Below, in pieces: positions 34,826 to 44,999 of a stretch of DNA of 64,000 bases (within the stretch, counting starts at the first letter, position 1; each line of letters starts with the position of its first letter). This DNA comes from Escarpia spicata (Eukaryota; Annelida; Polychaeta; Sabellida; Siboglinidae), in assembly GCA_963995525.1 (NCBI GenBank), contig OZ023212.1, positions 7,058,404-7,122,403 of the forward strand, written 5' to 3'. Both the position numbers and the translations under genes were made by a program. The notes under the pieces are model-generated. The model did not search any database, was not told the origin of the DNA, and saw only the letters and a program-made list of their open reading frames with translations.

Positions 34826-35205
34826 CGCGTATGTACGCGTGTGTATGCGTGTCTACGCGTGTGTACACGTTGTGTACGCATGTATGGGCATACCACAAGT
34901 AAAGGAGGCTTGAACATGAATAGCAAACCAATACACACCTGCACACCTGACCACTTGTGCAGTGTCATGACGTCGTCATCAAACTGAGTGGTTGCTATTG
35001 CCGTGGAAGCTGTTACAGCAACGGTTTTCCCTAGTTGAACACATTCATGCTTTATTTTTTTAAGGAGCGTCGTTTTCCCAGAGCCAGCTTGACCAGTAAT
35101 AATGATGTTATGGTCATTGGTGCAAAGCGACATGGCAAGCTCCTCTGGTGTATTATGAGAACACAGGCCTGAGGGCGATGAGTAAAACATGTATGTGAAT
35201 GCGTC
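32034..35205 (-). CDS. PIF1-family DNA helicase (multi-exon, frameshifted)
   Basis: Exons recognised from 5' to 3': 34939-35205 (Walker A GQAGSGKTT), 34603-34719 (Walker B LLIDEISM), 33779-34042 (GGIQLVACGDFYQLPPV, motif III), 33216-33378, 32873-32925, ~32652-32868 (NRLVNGMQAVV and FAMTIHKCQG) and 32034-32260 (GLTL, then GQLGVAISRVRDP, motif VI), ending in TGA. Apart from the break described, exons join in phase. This is the full motif set of PIF1 superfamily 1B helicases, which unwind 5'-3' and handle G4 or stalled forks. Between exons ending LYLK and starting VLITSNV the frame shifts by a small indel near 32867-32872. The HKCQ|GLTL junction needs a GC donor (CAAG|GCAAGT). No Rep/HUH domain is present, so this is not a Helitron. 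5' exons beyond 35205 are unresolved; a candidate leader donor lies at 35621. Confidence 0.8.
33063..33090. repeat. (AT)n microsatellite
   Basis: TATATATA run in a helicase intron. Confidence 0.9.
34377..34409. repeat. (TGCG)n/(TG)n microsatellite
   Basis: GTGCGTGCGTGCG followed by GTGTGTG, in a helicase intron. Confidence 0.9.
34788..34875. repeat. (TG)n microsatellite with TACGCG steps
   Basis: Long GT run followed by repeated TACGCGTGTG, in a helicase intron. It generates meaningless ORFs on both strands. Confidence 0.9.
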
Positions 35206-35641
35206 CTGCAAAGAAATGTTCTCATTATGCTAACATTATAATAAATAAAGTGCACAGATCATTGCAAAAAAGAAATATTTAACAAAGTAAAAGAGAATAT
35301 TTTAAAGTCATTGAAGTTACGATGTGTGATGTGGGAATTACAACAACAACAAAATGTGCCATGTGGATATTACGACTGCAAAATACAATAATATCATCGT
35401 CATAAGCATGAAGAAGAGTTGCAGTTAACGTTATCACAAAACGTCGTTCCGCGCCTGGTGTGATACTTTCACGAACAATGAAGGGGAGCATAATGAAGGC
35501 ATAATTATGTTCAGCTACACGTGTTTACCCTTCCCTTGTTGAGCAAGCAGAAATCGTATTGTTTACGTAATAAATGCAATTACTTAACAGTGCAATCCAT
35601 CAAGTGTATAAATTACTCACCAAAACTTTACATCTTAGAGC

Positions 35642-36096
35642 AAATTGTAACGCGGACGCGCCGTCTTCTTATGTGGCAACACACCTTCGCACGTTATTCA
35701 GTGGAGAGCGTCTCTTGGCGCGCGATCGCATTTATAAAGAGGCGAATATTACGTATAGGAGGTGTGCCGCGAGAGCTCGCGACCGCGTTTGCTGCGTTCC
35801 GGGGTCATTTCCGGTATAGCTATCAACCGCAGTTAGGTGAAACGTGTGCGCGACTCATTAAAACACTTCTTTTTGTAATAAATACGAATCCGTTTGTTGC
35901 GAAAAGTTGGCATTGTGACCACAATAGTTGGAACATTTATTTGTGATCTTCATAATCGGTGTTGGCGTCGCGACGGAGCAGTTCTGATGTTAAAAGGTGA
36001 GCGATTGGCTTGGGGTTGCCGCAGCAGTTGCACACACTTATATTATATATATACATATAGAGAACGTAAACAGACAGAACGACGCGAGCGCACGTG
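35642..36096. repeat. Right ~455 bp terminal inverted repeat
   Basis: Reverse complement of 25854-26312 with scattered changes. Just inside it, the minus strand has TTTTG|GTGAGTAATTT, resembling the first donor of the transposase gene (TTTTG|GTGAGTGATTT). This suggests that both genes start from the same leader. Confidence 0.9.
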
Positions 36097-36276
36097 GCTA
36101 TAACGTCCTAAACTCGATCCGCATAAACCAGACAACAATGCTTACGACGTTCGACGGTTCTCTCTGTACAGCTTTGACACCGCATTTTATAATATAACGT
36201 CGTACTAAAACGATATAATTGTTGTTGTCGACAGTTTTCACACCATATGTGTCATTATAATGAAGTTGAAGCTTAC

Positions 36277-36455
36277 CAGTCGGTGTTGCATGAGCGAACA
36301 CTGTGACTGTCCGACTCCGCATCATCTTCTTCGCTACCGTCGCTGAAACGCTCGGAAAGAGCGGAATTAGACGAATCATCCGCTGTAACCGTTCCCGCTA
36401 GTGGCTCAAAATCGTATGATTTCACTTGAAACTCTGCGAAACTCCCACTAGCCAT
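36277..36455 (-). CDS. First exon of a gene with YDFEPL/NTDW start (P2RX7-intracellular-domain-like)
   Basis: ATG with MASGSFAEFQVKSYDFEPL, an acidic DGSEEDDAESDSHS stretch and NTDW, ending at ACTG|GTAAGC in phase 2. Many invertebrate proteins with the cysteine-rich P2X7 intracellular ('ballast') domain begin with a YDFEP motif and an acidic stretch and then continue W-C-x-C-G-x-C in the next exon. No following exon is found toward lower coordinates, where the P element sits 180 bp away. The assignment rests only on this short N terminus. Confidence 0.45.
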
Positions 36456-36524
36456 GATGTTACAAGAGAATGGAGAGAACAACAATGGCGATGCATAGAT
36501 GTCAACAAAGCCGCGAGTCGGCAT

Positions 36525-36532
36525 TGACGTCA
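36525..36532. promoter_or_regulatory. CRE-like TGACGTCA upstream of the 36.4 kb exon
   Basis: Perfect octamer 70 bp upstream of the ATG at 36455, paralleling the one before the THAP gene. Confidence 0.4.
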
Positions 36533-36539
36533 CGATACC

Positions 36540-37240
36540 ACGTGATCGCCTAGCTCATTAAATTTCAACTTTCTGCGGGAATCTCTACACATACGGGTTT
36601 AAAATAGAATTTTGTCTACAAACGTATTTTTTTAATGTTGTCAAATGTTACATACAATGTTAATCTTTGTGTACACATGGAAAACGGATTTTAGTTAATG
36701 CCTTGTTGTTATTTCCTTTAATGCATATATATATTATAAATCTGCAACGTTATATATGCAATACTGTATTAAATATGATTAACTTTATTAAAAGTAATAA
36801 ATTAAAAAGAATTAAAAGTATAGAAGTATCCATTCCGTAGAACTACCCTAGGGCTACAGACTAGATTTGATGACACTGACAGCTACACAACTTTCTGTTG
36901 ACCCTTCGCAATGCAGAGTAAACTGTACTGTAGGCCTTGCCATACGTTCGTGTTTACTGTTATGAAATAAAATTAAAAATTCACTCAGTTATTTCATTAT
37001 ACATAGTACGACATATACAGTCTAGTGTCAACCACGTAAAAACAGCGTATATTACTTGCAACAATAATCATATAACAAATATTTTCCAAATACGAAACGC
37101 CGCACTAGTGAACGTGAGCGATAAAGGGGAAATGCCTAGAATGCACTTGTCAAATTGATAACTAAAATTTATGGTTCTTTTTAAAACTTAGATTCTACAG
37201 TTTATAAAGAATGTGAGGGCGCTTAAATATCTAACAATAG
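36540..37240. other. AT-rich intergenic DNA; nothing recognised
   Basis: No convincing ORF, RNA or repeat structure. Confidence 0.4.
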
Positions 37241-37249
37241 ATGAGTATT

Positions 37250-37660
37250 TTGCAATTTGATTTTTTTCGAAAATGTCCGTGCTCTCGCGTCACTGAAATT
37301 CAACTTACGAATAGATTTAACAAGATTGCCATCCAGAGAATTAACTCTAGATGGCAGGTGGACAAGAAAGCCCTTTGGCTTATCGAGAGTCCAACCCTTT
37401 TATCTACATATGTCCAGCCCTTCCGAGGTATGTGTCGATTTAATTTTTAAACATATTCACACTACTAGCACCCACACAATCATCAGATAATATGTTCCAT
37501 TCATTCAGCCCTTTGTGAAAATGAGAACTTTCTGACGTCTAGTCTTTCTAAACTGAAAAAAAAACATTTTTATCAATATTTTCATAACCATTCAATATTT
37601 TAAACACATTCTCTCCGATCTCCTCTCAATCTCCTGGTAAGAATATTAACTATTCAGATC
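37250..37660 (-). mobile_element. LINE 3' end remnant
   Basis: On the minus strand the decayed reading runs EIGENVFKILNGYENID, then a region resembling LNEWNILSDD and VNMFKNKID with frame breaks, the C-terminal pattern of CR1/Jockey-type ORF2. It is related to the remnants inside the 3.3 kb array units. Confidence 0.6.
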
Positions 37661-37916
37661 CTTAAAACATGACGGTTACACTGGTTCGCTCCCTTGGTTA
37701 TCAATAAGTGAATTCGTCACCACGTATCAATAGAAAACGACATCAATATATAACATGCAGCAATTAAAAAACAGCCTAAAAAACCTACGGAGTGGGCGGA
37801 GCTGAACTTGTCAACATTTAGTGCGCATGGCCAGAGCCTGCCAACCTCCTCTGGCTCGTTCGAGTCGGTGGGCACCAAAAAGGGCAAAATAGCATAAAAC
37901 CTAAAACCTCAGCTCT

Positions 37917-38063
37917 TGTATGTGTGTTATTTGGTAGAACTTAACAGCTATTTAGTGATTACGAAACGTAGAAACCAACTCGTTTATTTTAGCTCCGGTC
38001 GAAACGGTGTCGCACACCAATCTCGGATAATCTCCGACGATAAATATAGCACATATCACAACA
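37917..38063 (-). repeat. 3' LTR of gypsy element
   Basis: 147 bp, differing from the other LTR by a 6 bp gap and a few substitutions, so the insertion is fairly young. Confidence 0.88.
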
Positions 38064-38174
38064 TCTCCCTTTAAAGCCACTGATGACCATTCTAGTCTTT
38101 ATGTGACTGACCATCTAATGTGGAAGTCCGTATGAGTTCATATGAGTATACGCCGTGGCTTACTCACAGTTCAC

Positions 38175-39160
38175 CTACAGGTCAAGACGAGTCGGCGGTT
38201 TCGATCGACGTTCACTGCGCCGGATCATCGCTGGAGGGTTGTTTACGTCGACTTGCGGAGTACGTGTAGTAGAAGCTTCACACGGATCGGTAACTTCTCG
38301 ACTGGGTGACTCACACAAAGCAAACCCCGTCGATGACGATTGTCCCTCTGGACTCGTGTCAACCAAGGAGCTTCGATTGCGGCGGATGTTCGAGTTACCA
38401 TCCGTTCGTACGTTGCAAGACCTCGGTGTCTGTGCTCGTCCGGTGACAACACCGTTTTGCTTTGTGTCCTTTACGAACACTCGCGACCCTATCTCCAATG
38501 GTGGTAAGTTGAACGCGCGATGTCGGGCGTCGAAGGTTGTTTTCTGGTAACCTCTCTGGCTTGACTCTTTCATTCTCAGGTGTATCACGTCAGGGATGCT
38601 CGGCTTCAGTGTCTCGGTGTATGCCGGAACGGTTGAGCGTAACTGTCGACCCATGACTAGCTGTGCGGGACTGTATCCATTCGCCAGTGGTGCATTCCGG
38701 TAAGCAAGAAGAGCCAAATATGGGTCCTCGTTCTTCCGCAACAAGTTCTTCACTATCTGAACAGCCCGTTCAGCTTCACTGTTAGATTGTGGGTATCTCG
38801 GCGAGCTGGTCACATGTACGAAACCGTACTTGATGGAGAATTGTCTGAACGTCTCCGCTGCATACTGTGGGCCGTTATCTGACATTACTACCTCTTGAAT
38901 ACCATGACGGGCGAAGAACGACTTCAGGTGTTCGATGATCGTTTCAGAATCGGTTCGTTGGAGTTTGGCCACTTCGAAGAATCGCGAGTGATAATCCACA
39001 GCGATAAGATACAAGAGTTCTGCCAATGGAACAAGTCTGTCCCGGTGCGTTCCCATGGCCTCTCTGGAAACTCAAGTGGCATGAGGGGCTCACTATGTTC
39101 TGAACGATTTAGTCGACACACGTTGCATGTTCTGACCACGTTTCCTATCTGACTTGACAT
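38175..39160 (-). pseudogene. Gypsy integrase region
   Basis: It shows a partial zinc-binding remnant (TCNVCRLNRSEH) in a shifted frame, then the DDE core: AVDYHSRF, SDNGPQY and NSEAERAV, followed by a basic C-terminal domain. The frame from the RT-RNase H ORF breaks at about 39150. Confidence 0.82.
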
Positions 39161-40866
39161 GCATGGCCACCAGACGTTCCTTCGGGCGGTCTCTCTGCAT
39201 TTGTGTATGCCCAGATGTCCTCCAGGATGTACATCACCGACTCTGCGTAGGCCTCAACCTGCATTGCAAAGTCCTCGACTTTGTCGTCTTTCTCAGCAAC
39301 TGGCGCTCGTGATAGCGCATCTGCGGTGTGTAAGTTCTTGCCTGGCACATAGACAATGTTGTACGAGTAGCGTATCAGCCGTAGTCTGAAGCACTGGAGC
39401 CGTATCCGCAATTGGTCTAGCAGTTTTTGCCCGAGCAATGGAATCAGCGGCTTATGATCCGTCTCGAGGAGGATGTGTACACCAGTAATGTACTGAGTAA
39501 ATCGATCACACGCCCAAGTTAGGGCGAGAGCCTCTTTTTCGATTTGGGCGTATCGTTTTTCGCAGTCCGTCATCGATCGTGATGCGTATGCAACGACTGT
39601 ACGACCGCCGTTCGGTTCTTCCTGTAGAAGTGTTGCCCCCAGTCCGTAGGAGCTCGCGTCTGCAGATATGATCAACGGCTTGCTCGCGTCATACCATGCT
39701 AACGTCGGTGTCGTGCACAGTTCTGCTTTGATGCCCTCCATGGCACTCTGCTGGGCTGTGTCCCATGTCCACATTACGTCTTTGCGAAGCAACTCTCTGA
39801 GCGGACCCGTCAAGGACGTCATGTTGGGTGCGAATCTTCCCATCTGGTTAACCATCCCAAGAAATCGTTGCAACTCAGTTACGTTTTGTGGCGCCGGGAA
39901 CTTGTAAATTGCAGTGATTTTCGATGGATCTGCGCGAATGCCGTCCTCATCAATGATGAAGCCCAGGAACTTGGTGCTTGTTTTTGAGAACTCGCACTTG
40001 TTGTTCAACGTCATGCCGCTTCGCTTGATTTTCTCCATCACCTCATCGACCCACTGGTCGTGTTCCTCCTTGGTCGTGCCGTGTATCAGAACATCGTCCA
40101 TGTGACAGATCACACCAGGAAGACCTTCGAGAATTTTTTTCATCGTCCTCTGGAAAATTTCCGGGGCTGAACTTATCCCGAAACGCAGGCGATGGAAGCA
40201 GAATCTCCCGTACGGCGTTATAAACGTGGTGAGTAGTTGCGACTCCGGATCCAGCGGAATCTGCCAGAACCCCGAATTTGCGTCGAGCCGGCTGAAGAAT
40301 CGAGCCGTGCTCAACTTCGCCAGGCAGTCGTCAACTGAGTTCATAGGATGATACTCGCGTCTGACTGCGCGATTCAACCGCGTGAGGTCCACACACAAGC
40401 GGACATCTGACTTGTTCGCTTTAGGCACGATGACCAGTCCAGAACACCAGTCAGTCGGTTGCTCGACTTTGGAGATGACGCCTTGCGACACCATGCGGTC
40501 TAACTCGACTTTGACTTTCGGCAAGAGAGGGTACGGCACGCGTCTCGGAACGTTGAGGGCTACCGGTCGTGCATCGTCCTTCAGCTTGATCGAGTACGGG
40601 TAGTCTCGTAGTTCCCCTAGACCCTCAAACAACTCATTATATTTCGCTCTATAGTCGTTGTTGACGGAGTCGACGTGGAATGTAAGCAGTTTCAACCGCT
40701 CGCACGCCCCCTTTGAGAGTAGCGACTGTTCTTGTCGATTGACCACATACAGCACCTCCTGAGTCGAAACATTGCGGTGGGTGATCGTTGCCGTAACCTG
40801 GCCCAGAACATCGAGTTTCACTTGACCCGGACCCATCAGAACTTTGTCCGATTTTACAAGGTCCAC
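39145..40866 (-). CDS. Gypsy reverse transcriptase-RNase H
   Basis: An open frame of 573 codons. The RT core includes RLRFGISSAPEIFQ and the catalytic HMDD box (in place of the usual YVDD/YMDD). RNase H follows, with ADASSYGLGA, EKEALALTW and TDHKPL. The C terminus runs toward integrase but ends at a premature stop. The upstream protease segment is separated by the LINE insertion. Confidence 0.85.
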   Translation of the reverse strand: MDLVKSDKVLMGPGQVKLDVLGQVTATITHRNVSTQEVLYVVNRQEQSLLSKGACERLKLLTFHVDSVNNDYRAKYNELFEGLGELRDYPYSIKLKDDARPVALNVPRRVPYPLLPKVKVELDRMVSQGVISKVEQPTDWCSGLVIVPKANKSDVRLCVDLTRLNRAVRREYHPMNSVDDCLAKLSTARFFSRLDANSGFWQIPLDPESQLLTTFITPYGRFCFHRLRFGISSAPEIFQRTMKKILEGLPGVICHMDDVLIHGTTKEEHDQWVDEVMEKIKRSGMTLNNKCEFSKTSTKFLGFIIDEDGIRADPSKITAIYKFPAPQNVTELQRFLGMVNQMGRFAPNMTSLTGPLRELLRKDVMWTWDTAQQSAMEGIKAELCTTPTLAWYDASKPLIISADASSYGLGATLLQEEPNGGRTVVAYASRSMTDCEKRYAQIEKEALALTWACDRFTQYITGVHILLETDHKPLIPLLGQKLLDQLRIRLQCFRLRLIRYSYNIVYVPGKNLHTADALSRAPVAEKDDKVEDFAMQVEAYAESVMYILEDIWAYTNAERPPEGTSGGHACQVR

Positions 40867-40904
40867 CTGTCTCAGGATGGGCTCTTTGAACGCGATGTCT
40901 ACAT

Positions 40905-41467
40905 GCCAGCCAGACGTCTTCGGTCTGCTGACTCGAACGCACTAGTTGTTCCGAGAACACGCAGCAGAGCCGGTGACTGTACATTTGCTCACGCAGCGGC
41001 AACAGTGTGGAACGCTCTGCCGTCAAGCGTTACTAACAAAACATCACTGGAATCATTTAAATCTGCGTTGAAGACTCATCTGTTCACTGCAGCGTATATG
41101 TAGCTCGGACCCTTACCAACACTGTTTTACCATAGCTGATTGATGTTTAACGTTTATTTATTATTTATTTATTTATTTTTCGTATACATTTTAGCATAAT
41201 TTATTGATGTTTACATTAATTTTAGTTTAATTATATATCTAAAAATTATCTTAACAATTTTATTTTATTATATAATACATCACATTCCTTTTCTACTTCT
41301 ACTATATTTATTGTTTTAATTGCTATTATTAGTTCATTTTATCTGATATAATAACTATTGTTTTTATTCAAATGCATTATTTTTAACATACACTTGTATA
41401 TTGTTGTAAAGCGCTGTGAACAATATTGGATGTGGCGCTTAAGAAAATAAAATATTATTATTATTAT
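40905..41467 (+). mobile_element. 5'-truncated L2-like LINE inserted in gypsy protease
   Basis: On the plus strand the tail of an ORF2-like protein reads RRLRSADSNALVVPRTRS, then FAHAAATVWNALPSSV and LKTHLFTAAY and a stop. A 3' tail TGTAAAGCGCTGTGAACA follows, ending in a (TTA)n run. The C-terminal pattern and tail are those of L2-like LINEs. The left boundary is approximate. Confidence 0.8.
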
Positions 41468-42376
41468 ACAGATGCTCCCGTATCAAGCTTGAAGCAGACA
41501 TCATCCTCAGCTGATAATACTGTTACAGCCACCACAGCACTACAAGAGTCTGTCTTGTTCGACGTTAATTCCCCCAGGAACTGTGGTTCGTCGACCTTGA
41601 CCTCATTAGTCATCTTTGCTTCTCACATTTTTGCGAAGTGTCCCTTCTTTTTGCACTTGTAACACTCAGCATCTTTCGCCGGGCACTGTTGTACCGGATG
41701 AGACTGATTGCCACATCTACGGCACTGATGTCGTGGTGTCAATTTTAAAGCGGACTTTCATGGCTTTTTAGCGTTACTTTTCTTGTACGAATTTGCTCGC
41801 ACACTCTGAACATTCTCGGAACGCCCAGTCGACCTCAACTCTGTTGTCTGTTTGTCGACACACTCGGACTGACGGATCATCGACACCGCCTTTTGCTCGG
41901 TCAGCAATTCGTCTTCCATCATTTGCATTTCCTTGGAGAGACGATCGTCCAAGTCAAGATGCCAACCACTAGTCGATCGCGTATCTGCGTGCTGCGATCC
42001 GTGAAGTCACATTTGTCGGCCAGTTCATACAGTGATCTGATAAATTGTTCAGCTGGCTCGCCGGGCCTCCGATATCGTTTGTAGAACTTTGCTCTCTCGT
42101 AAATAACGTACTTTTTGGGTTTAAAGTACGCATTTAATGCCGCGACTACCATTTCACAGTTCTGATTTACGTCACTGAGCCCCAATGCCTTTACTTTAGC
42201 ACAGTCTCTGACTGGGGGCCCATAGGCATAGTATACAAAAGCGAACTAACTTGAATTTCTTCCGTTTCAGTTGCTAGCTTTGAGATTGCTCGAAATCGTG
42301 TCCAACGTGTAATCCACTCTTCCCAGTGCGCCGGTTGGGCAAAATTGAAATTATCGGGCGCCCGGAACTTCGACAT
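41468..42376 (-). pseudogene. Gypsy gag and protease start
   Basis: The minus-strand reading begins MSKFRAPDNFNFAQPAHWEE and runs through a capsid-like region (FYKRYRRPGEPAEQFIRSLY), then zinc knuckles (C-RCG-QSHPVQQC and C-KCKKKGHF). It ends in the aspartic protease signature LDTGAS, immediately before the LINE. At least two frame breaks occur. Confidence 0.75.
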
Positions 42377-42471
42377 CGTTTCGTTACGTTTACAAAGTGC
42401 CCTTGTGTTCGTTTATACTTAGCTGCAACATGTGTGCGTGCATGTTCGAATAAACACCGCTACCACCATCT

Positions 42472-42624
42472 TGTATGTGTGTTGTTTGGTAGAAGAAGAA
42501 CTTAACAGCTATTTAGTGATCACGAAAAGTAGAAACCAACTCGTTTATTTTAGCTCCGGTCGAAACGGTGTCGCACATCAATCTCGGATAATCTCCGACG
42601 ATAAATATAGCACATATCACAACA
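42472..42624 (-). repeat. 5' LTR of gypsy element
   Basis: 153 bp. Just inside it (minus strand) TGGTGGTAGCGG is a possible primer-binding site starting with the required TGG; the tRNA is not identified. Confidence 0.85.
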
Positions 42625-42861
42625 GCAGCTGACGAGACTTGCGTTCCCTATTGGTGATAAGGAGGAAGACAATCCGATAAACAATATGTCACTGGACATG
42701 CTGATTAATGCAATGTGTCTGTGAAAGTGTATTTTGATGGTTTCGAATTATACTCAATCGAAGACGGCACCGATTTTATTCTGGTGCGCGTATGATTGAG
42801 TATGACGCATCTTCGGCGGGATCAAACAGAATGCGACTTTCCGAGACCTTTGACGAACATT
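42625..42861. other. Short intergenic segment
   Basis: About 240 bp with an imperfect inverted repeat around ACTCAATC...GATTGAGT (42752-42808). Nothing else is seen. Confidence 0.4.
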
Positions 42862-42902
42862 ATACCTGCCAACTTTTGTGTTGAATTCCAGGAGATTCAT
42901 CA
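42862..42902. mobile_element. Left end of a MITE split by a LINE
   Basis: ATACCTGCCAACTTTTGTG and the following ~20 bp match the left end of the complete MITE at 55309-55500. The LINE coding sequence begins directly after. The right end (GAGTTAGCAGGTAT) is at about 45294-45307. Confidence 0.65.
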
Positions 42903-44990
42903 ATGGTTAAAGATAACATAAAACAACTAACAACAACATACTTTGACACGAACCCAAATTCAACACATGTCAACACAAATTTGAACTTTTTCCGGAACAA
43001 TCTTACTTCATTAGTCAACAATAATATCCCCAGCCGCAACACCAAAGCTAAAACCCACCTCCCCTGGATAACACGTGAAATAATAAGAATGCAAAGAAAA
43101 CGCAACAAAATCCATAAAAAAGCAAAACAAACTGGACGTAATAGTGACTGGGAAAGGTTTAGGCAACTCCGAAAACAAGCCACTAAAGCTGCCAAAAAAT
43201 CCTACTAAGACTATCTAAACAATCACATTGGAGACAGCCTAAAAACAAACACAAAATAATTCTGGTCATTCATTAAAGCAAACAAACGAGAATACATTGG
43301 CATCCCTACACTGCAAGCAAACGACCAACCAATCACAAATGATCACGACAAAGCAAATACACTTAACAACCAATTTAGTTCCGTGTTTACTCAAGAAATC
43401 TACCCCATCCCCCAACTAGCTCCATCCATCTATCCCGATATGCCCTCCCTCGAAATCGGGATAGACGGAGTAATTAAGCAACTGAAAAACCTAAACCAAA
43501 ATAAAGCTACAGGCCCCGACGAACTCCCAGCCAGAGTCCTTAAAGAGACTGCAGTGGAAATTGCCCCCATCATCACACACATTTTCCAGCAGTCATACAA
43601 CACTTGCAAACTCCCAGATGACTGGCTCCAAGCACTAGTAACACCAATACACAAAAAAGCCACAAATCAGACCCTGCTAATTACAGACCAATTTCGTTAA
43701 CATGCATCCTTTGCAAAGTTATGGAGCACATAATTCTAAGCAACATGTGGAAACACTTACACAAACACAACATCATCATCCACTTCCAACATGGATTCCA
43801 ACCAGGTATGTCTTGTGAATCCCAACTCATGGACAATAAGACAAATAGATGCCATCCTACTCGATTTCGCCAAAGCCTTCGACAAAGTCCCCCATAAATG
43901 CCTCCTATCCAAATTAGCTTACTATGGAATAACTGGAAACACACAAAACTGGATCAAATCGTTTCTATCCAATCGCAAACAGAGTCTCAGTCAATGGAGC
44001 CCTGTCGGAACACAAATGTTACGTCTGGTGTACCACAGGGCTCAGTCCTAGGAGCTGTCCTATTTTTACTCTACATAAACGACATAACCGAAAATGTCCA
44101 ATCTTCCGTACGTCTCTTTGCAGACGACAGCATTATATATCGCAAAATCACATCCGAAACCGACCACGAAACTCTTCAATCTGACCTGATCAAACTCCAA
44201 ACATGGTCTAATAAATGGCAGATGGAATTTAACATATAAATGTGTGCATCTCCCAATAACAAACAAAACAAAACCCAGACTACATTCATATTCACTCTTT
44301 GGCATGCTACTCTCTACCGCCTCTAGCCACACATATCTTGGAATAAAATTAGATTCTAAACTAACATGGGCTAACCATATCACTGACATAGCTTCCAAAT
44401 CTTCAAAAGTCCTAGGCATGATAAAACGAACCGTCGGACCATGCAAACCTGAAGTAAAAGAAACTAGCCTATAACATGCTAATCCGACCAAAACTCGAGT
44501 ATGCCTCTCCCATATGGAACTATGGGAGAGGCATACTCACACAACTGCCACCCAAATTAAACACCTTGAAAGAGTACAACACTGTGCTGCCAGATTTGTC
44601 AGAAATGACCACAGACGCCAAACAAACGCAGTAGACCTAATAGCCACCCTTGGATGGTCAACTCTTGAACGACGATGCGTTATCAAACAAGCCATGACAT
44701 TTTACAAAATATTAAATAACATAATCAACATCACACCCCCCACCAGGTCTACTAACACAGTAAAAAAAACCGTGGCCACTACGTAGCCCCTAGGTGCCGC
44801 ATCAATGCAGCAGTGTTTTCTTACTACCCCCGAACAGTTTGAATCTGGAATATGATTCCACCACCGATTACTGAACTAGAAAGCCCCATAGGCATAGCGT
44901 TTCAAACAGCGATCATGAACCTCCCTCTCACCACACCCAATCATCTAGTGCCTATAAAATAAACAAACTACCCACAACGCATGCGCACAA
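42903..44990 (+). mobile_element. Degenerate CR1/Jockey-like LINE (reverse transcriptase)
   Basis: The RT reading is spread over several frames: LNQNKATGPDELPARVLK (motif 1), ILLDFAKAFDKVPHKCLL, SGVPQGSVLGAVLFLLYIND, FADDS (catalytic box), SHTYLGIKLDSKLTW, and the C-terminal HLERVQHCAARFV ... LGWSTLERR. There are stops at about 43206, 43257 and 44239, and frameshifts near 43670, 43850 and 44500, so it is inactive. No endonuclease domain is visible, hence 5'-truncated. Confidence 0.85.
44494..44535. repeat. Perfect 18 bp hairpin inside LINE
   Basis: GAGTATGCCTCTCCCATA, a six-base loop TGGAAC, then the exact reverse complement. The normal ORF2 phrase LEYASPIWN is followed by its own inverted copy, displacing the expected sequence. 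Confidence 0.9.
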
Positions 44991-44999
44991 ACAAGCACC

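Larger units (their letters stand above)
25854..36096. mobile_element. P-superfamily transposon with RFX transposase and PIF1 helicase
   Basis: This 10,243 bp element is bounded by long inverted repeats (25854-26312 and 35642-36096) beginning CACGTGCGCTCGCGTC, and by a perfect 8 bp target duplication GCTATAAC (25846-25853 and 36097-36104). Eight-bp duplications and CA termini are hallmarks of P elements. It carries a six-exon RFX-P transposase gene on the plus strand and, on the minus strand, an unknown ORF and a PIF1-like helicase gene. Known P elements and THAP9 use a THAP finger and, to my knowledge, carry no helicase. It lies just beyond the truncated THAP gene. The transposase gene is intact, but the helicase seems frameshifted. 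Confidence 0.88.
37917..42624 (-). mobile_element. Ty3/gypsy LTR retrotransposon, degenerate
   Basis: Two ~150 bp LTRs (37917-38063 and 42472-42624) are near-identical and bounded by TG...CA. On the minus strand AAAGGGAGA immediately precedes the 3' LTR as polypurine tract. The order is gag, protease, reverse transcriptase, RNase H, integrase, as in Ty3/gypsy. Several frame breaks and an inserted LINE (about 40905-41466) inactivate it. The 5 bp flanks (GCTCT and GCAGC) do not match, so no target duplication is seen. No envelope gene is present. Confidence 0.88.

Noticed and set aside
32034..35205. Helitron, suggested by the PIF1 helicase
   Set aside because: No Rep/HUH nuclease, no 5'-TC/CTRR-3' ends; the helicase lies between perfect P-type inverted repeats with an 8 bp target duplication.
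37912..42629. Target-site duplication of the gypsy element
   Set aside because: The five bases on each side (GCTCT and GCAGC) do not match.
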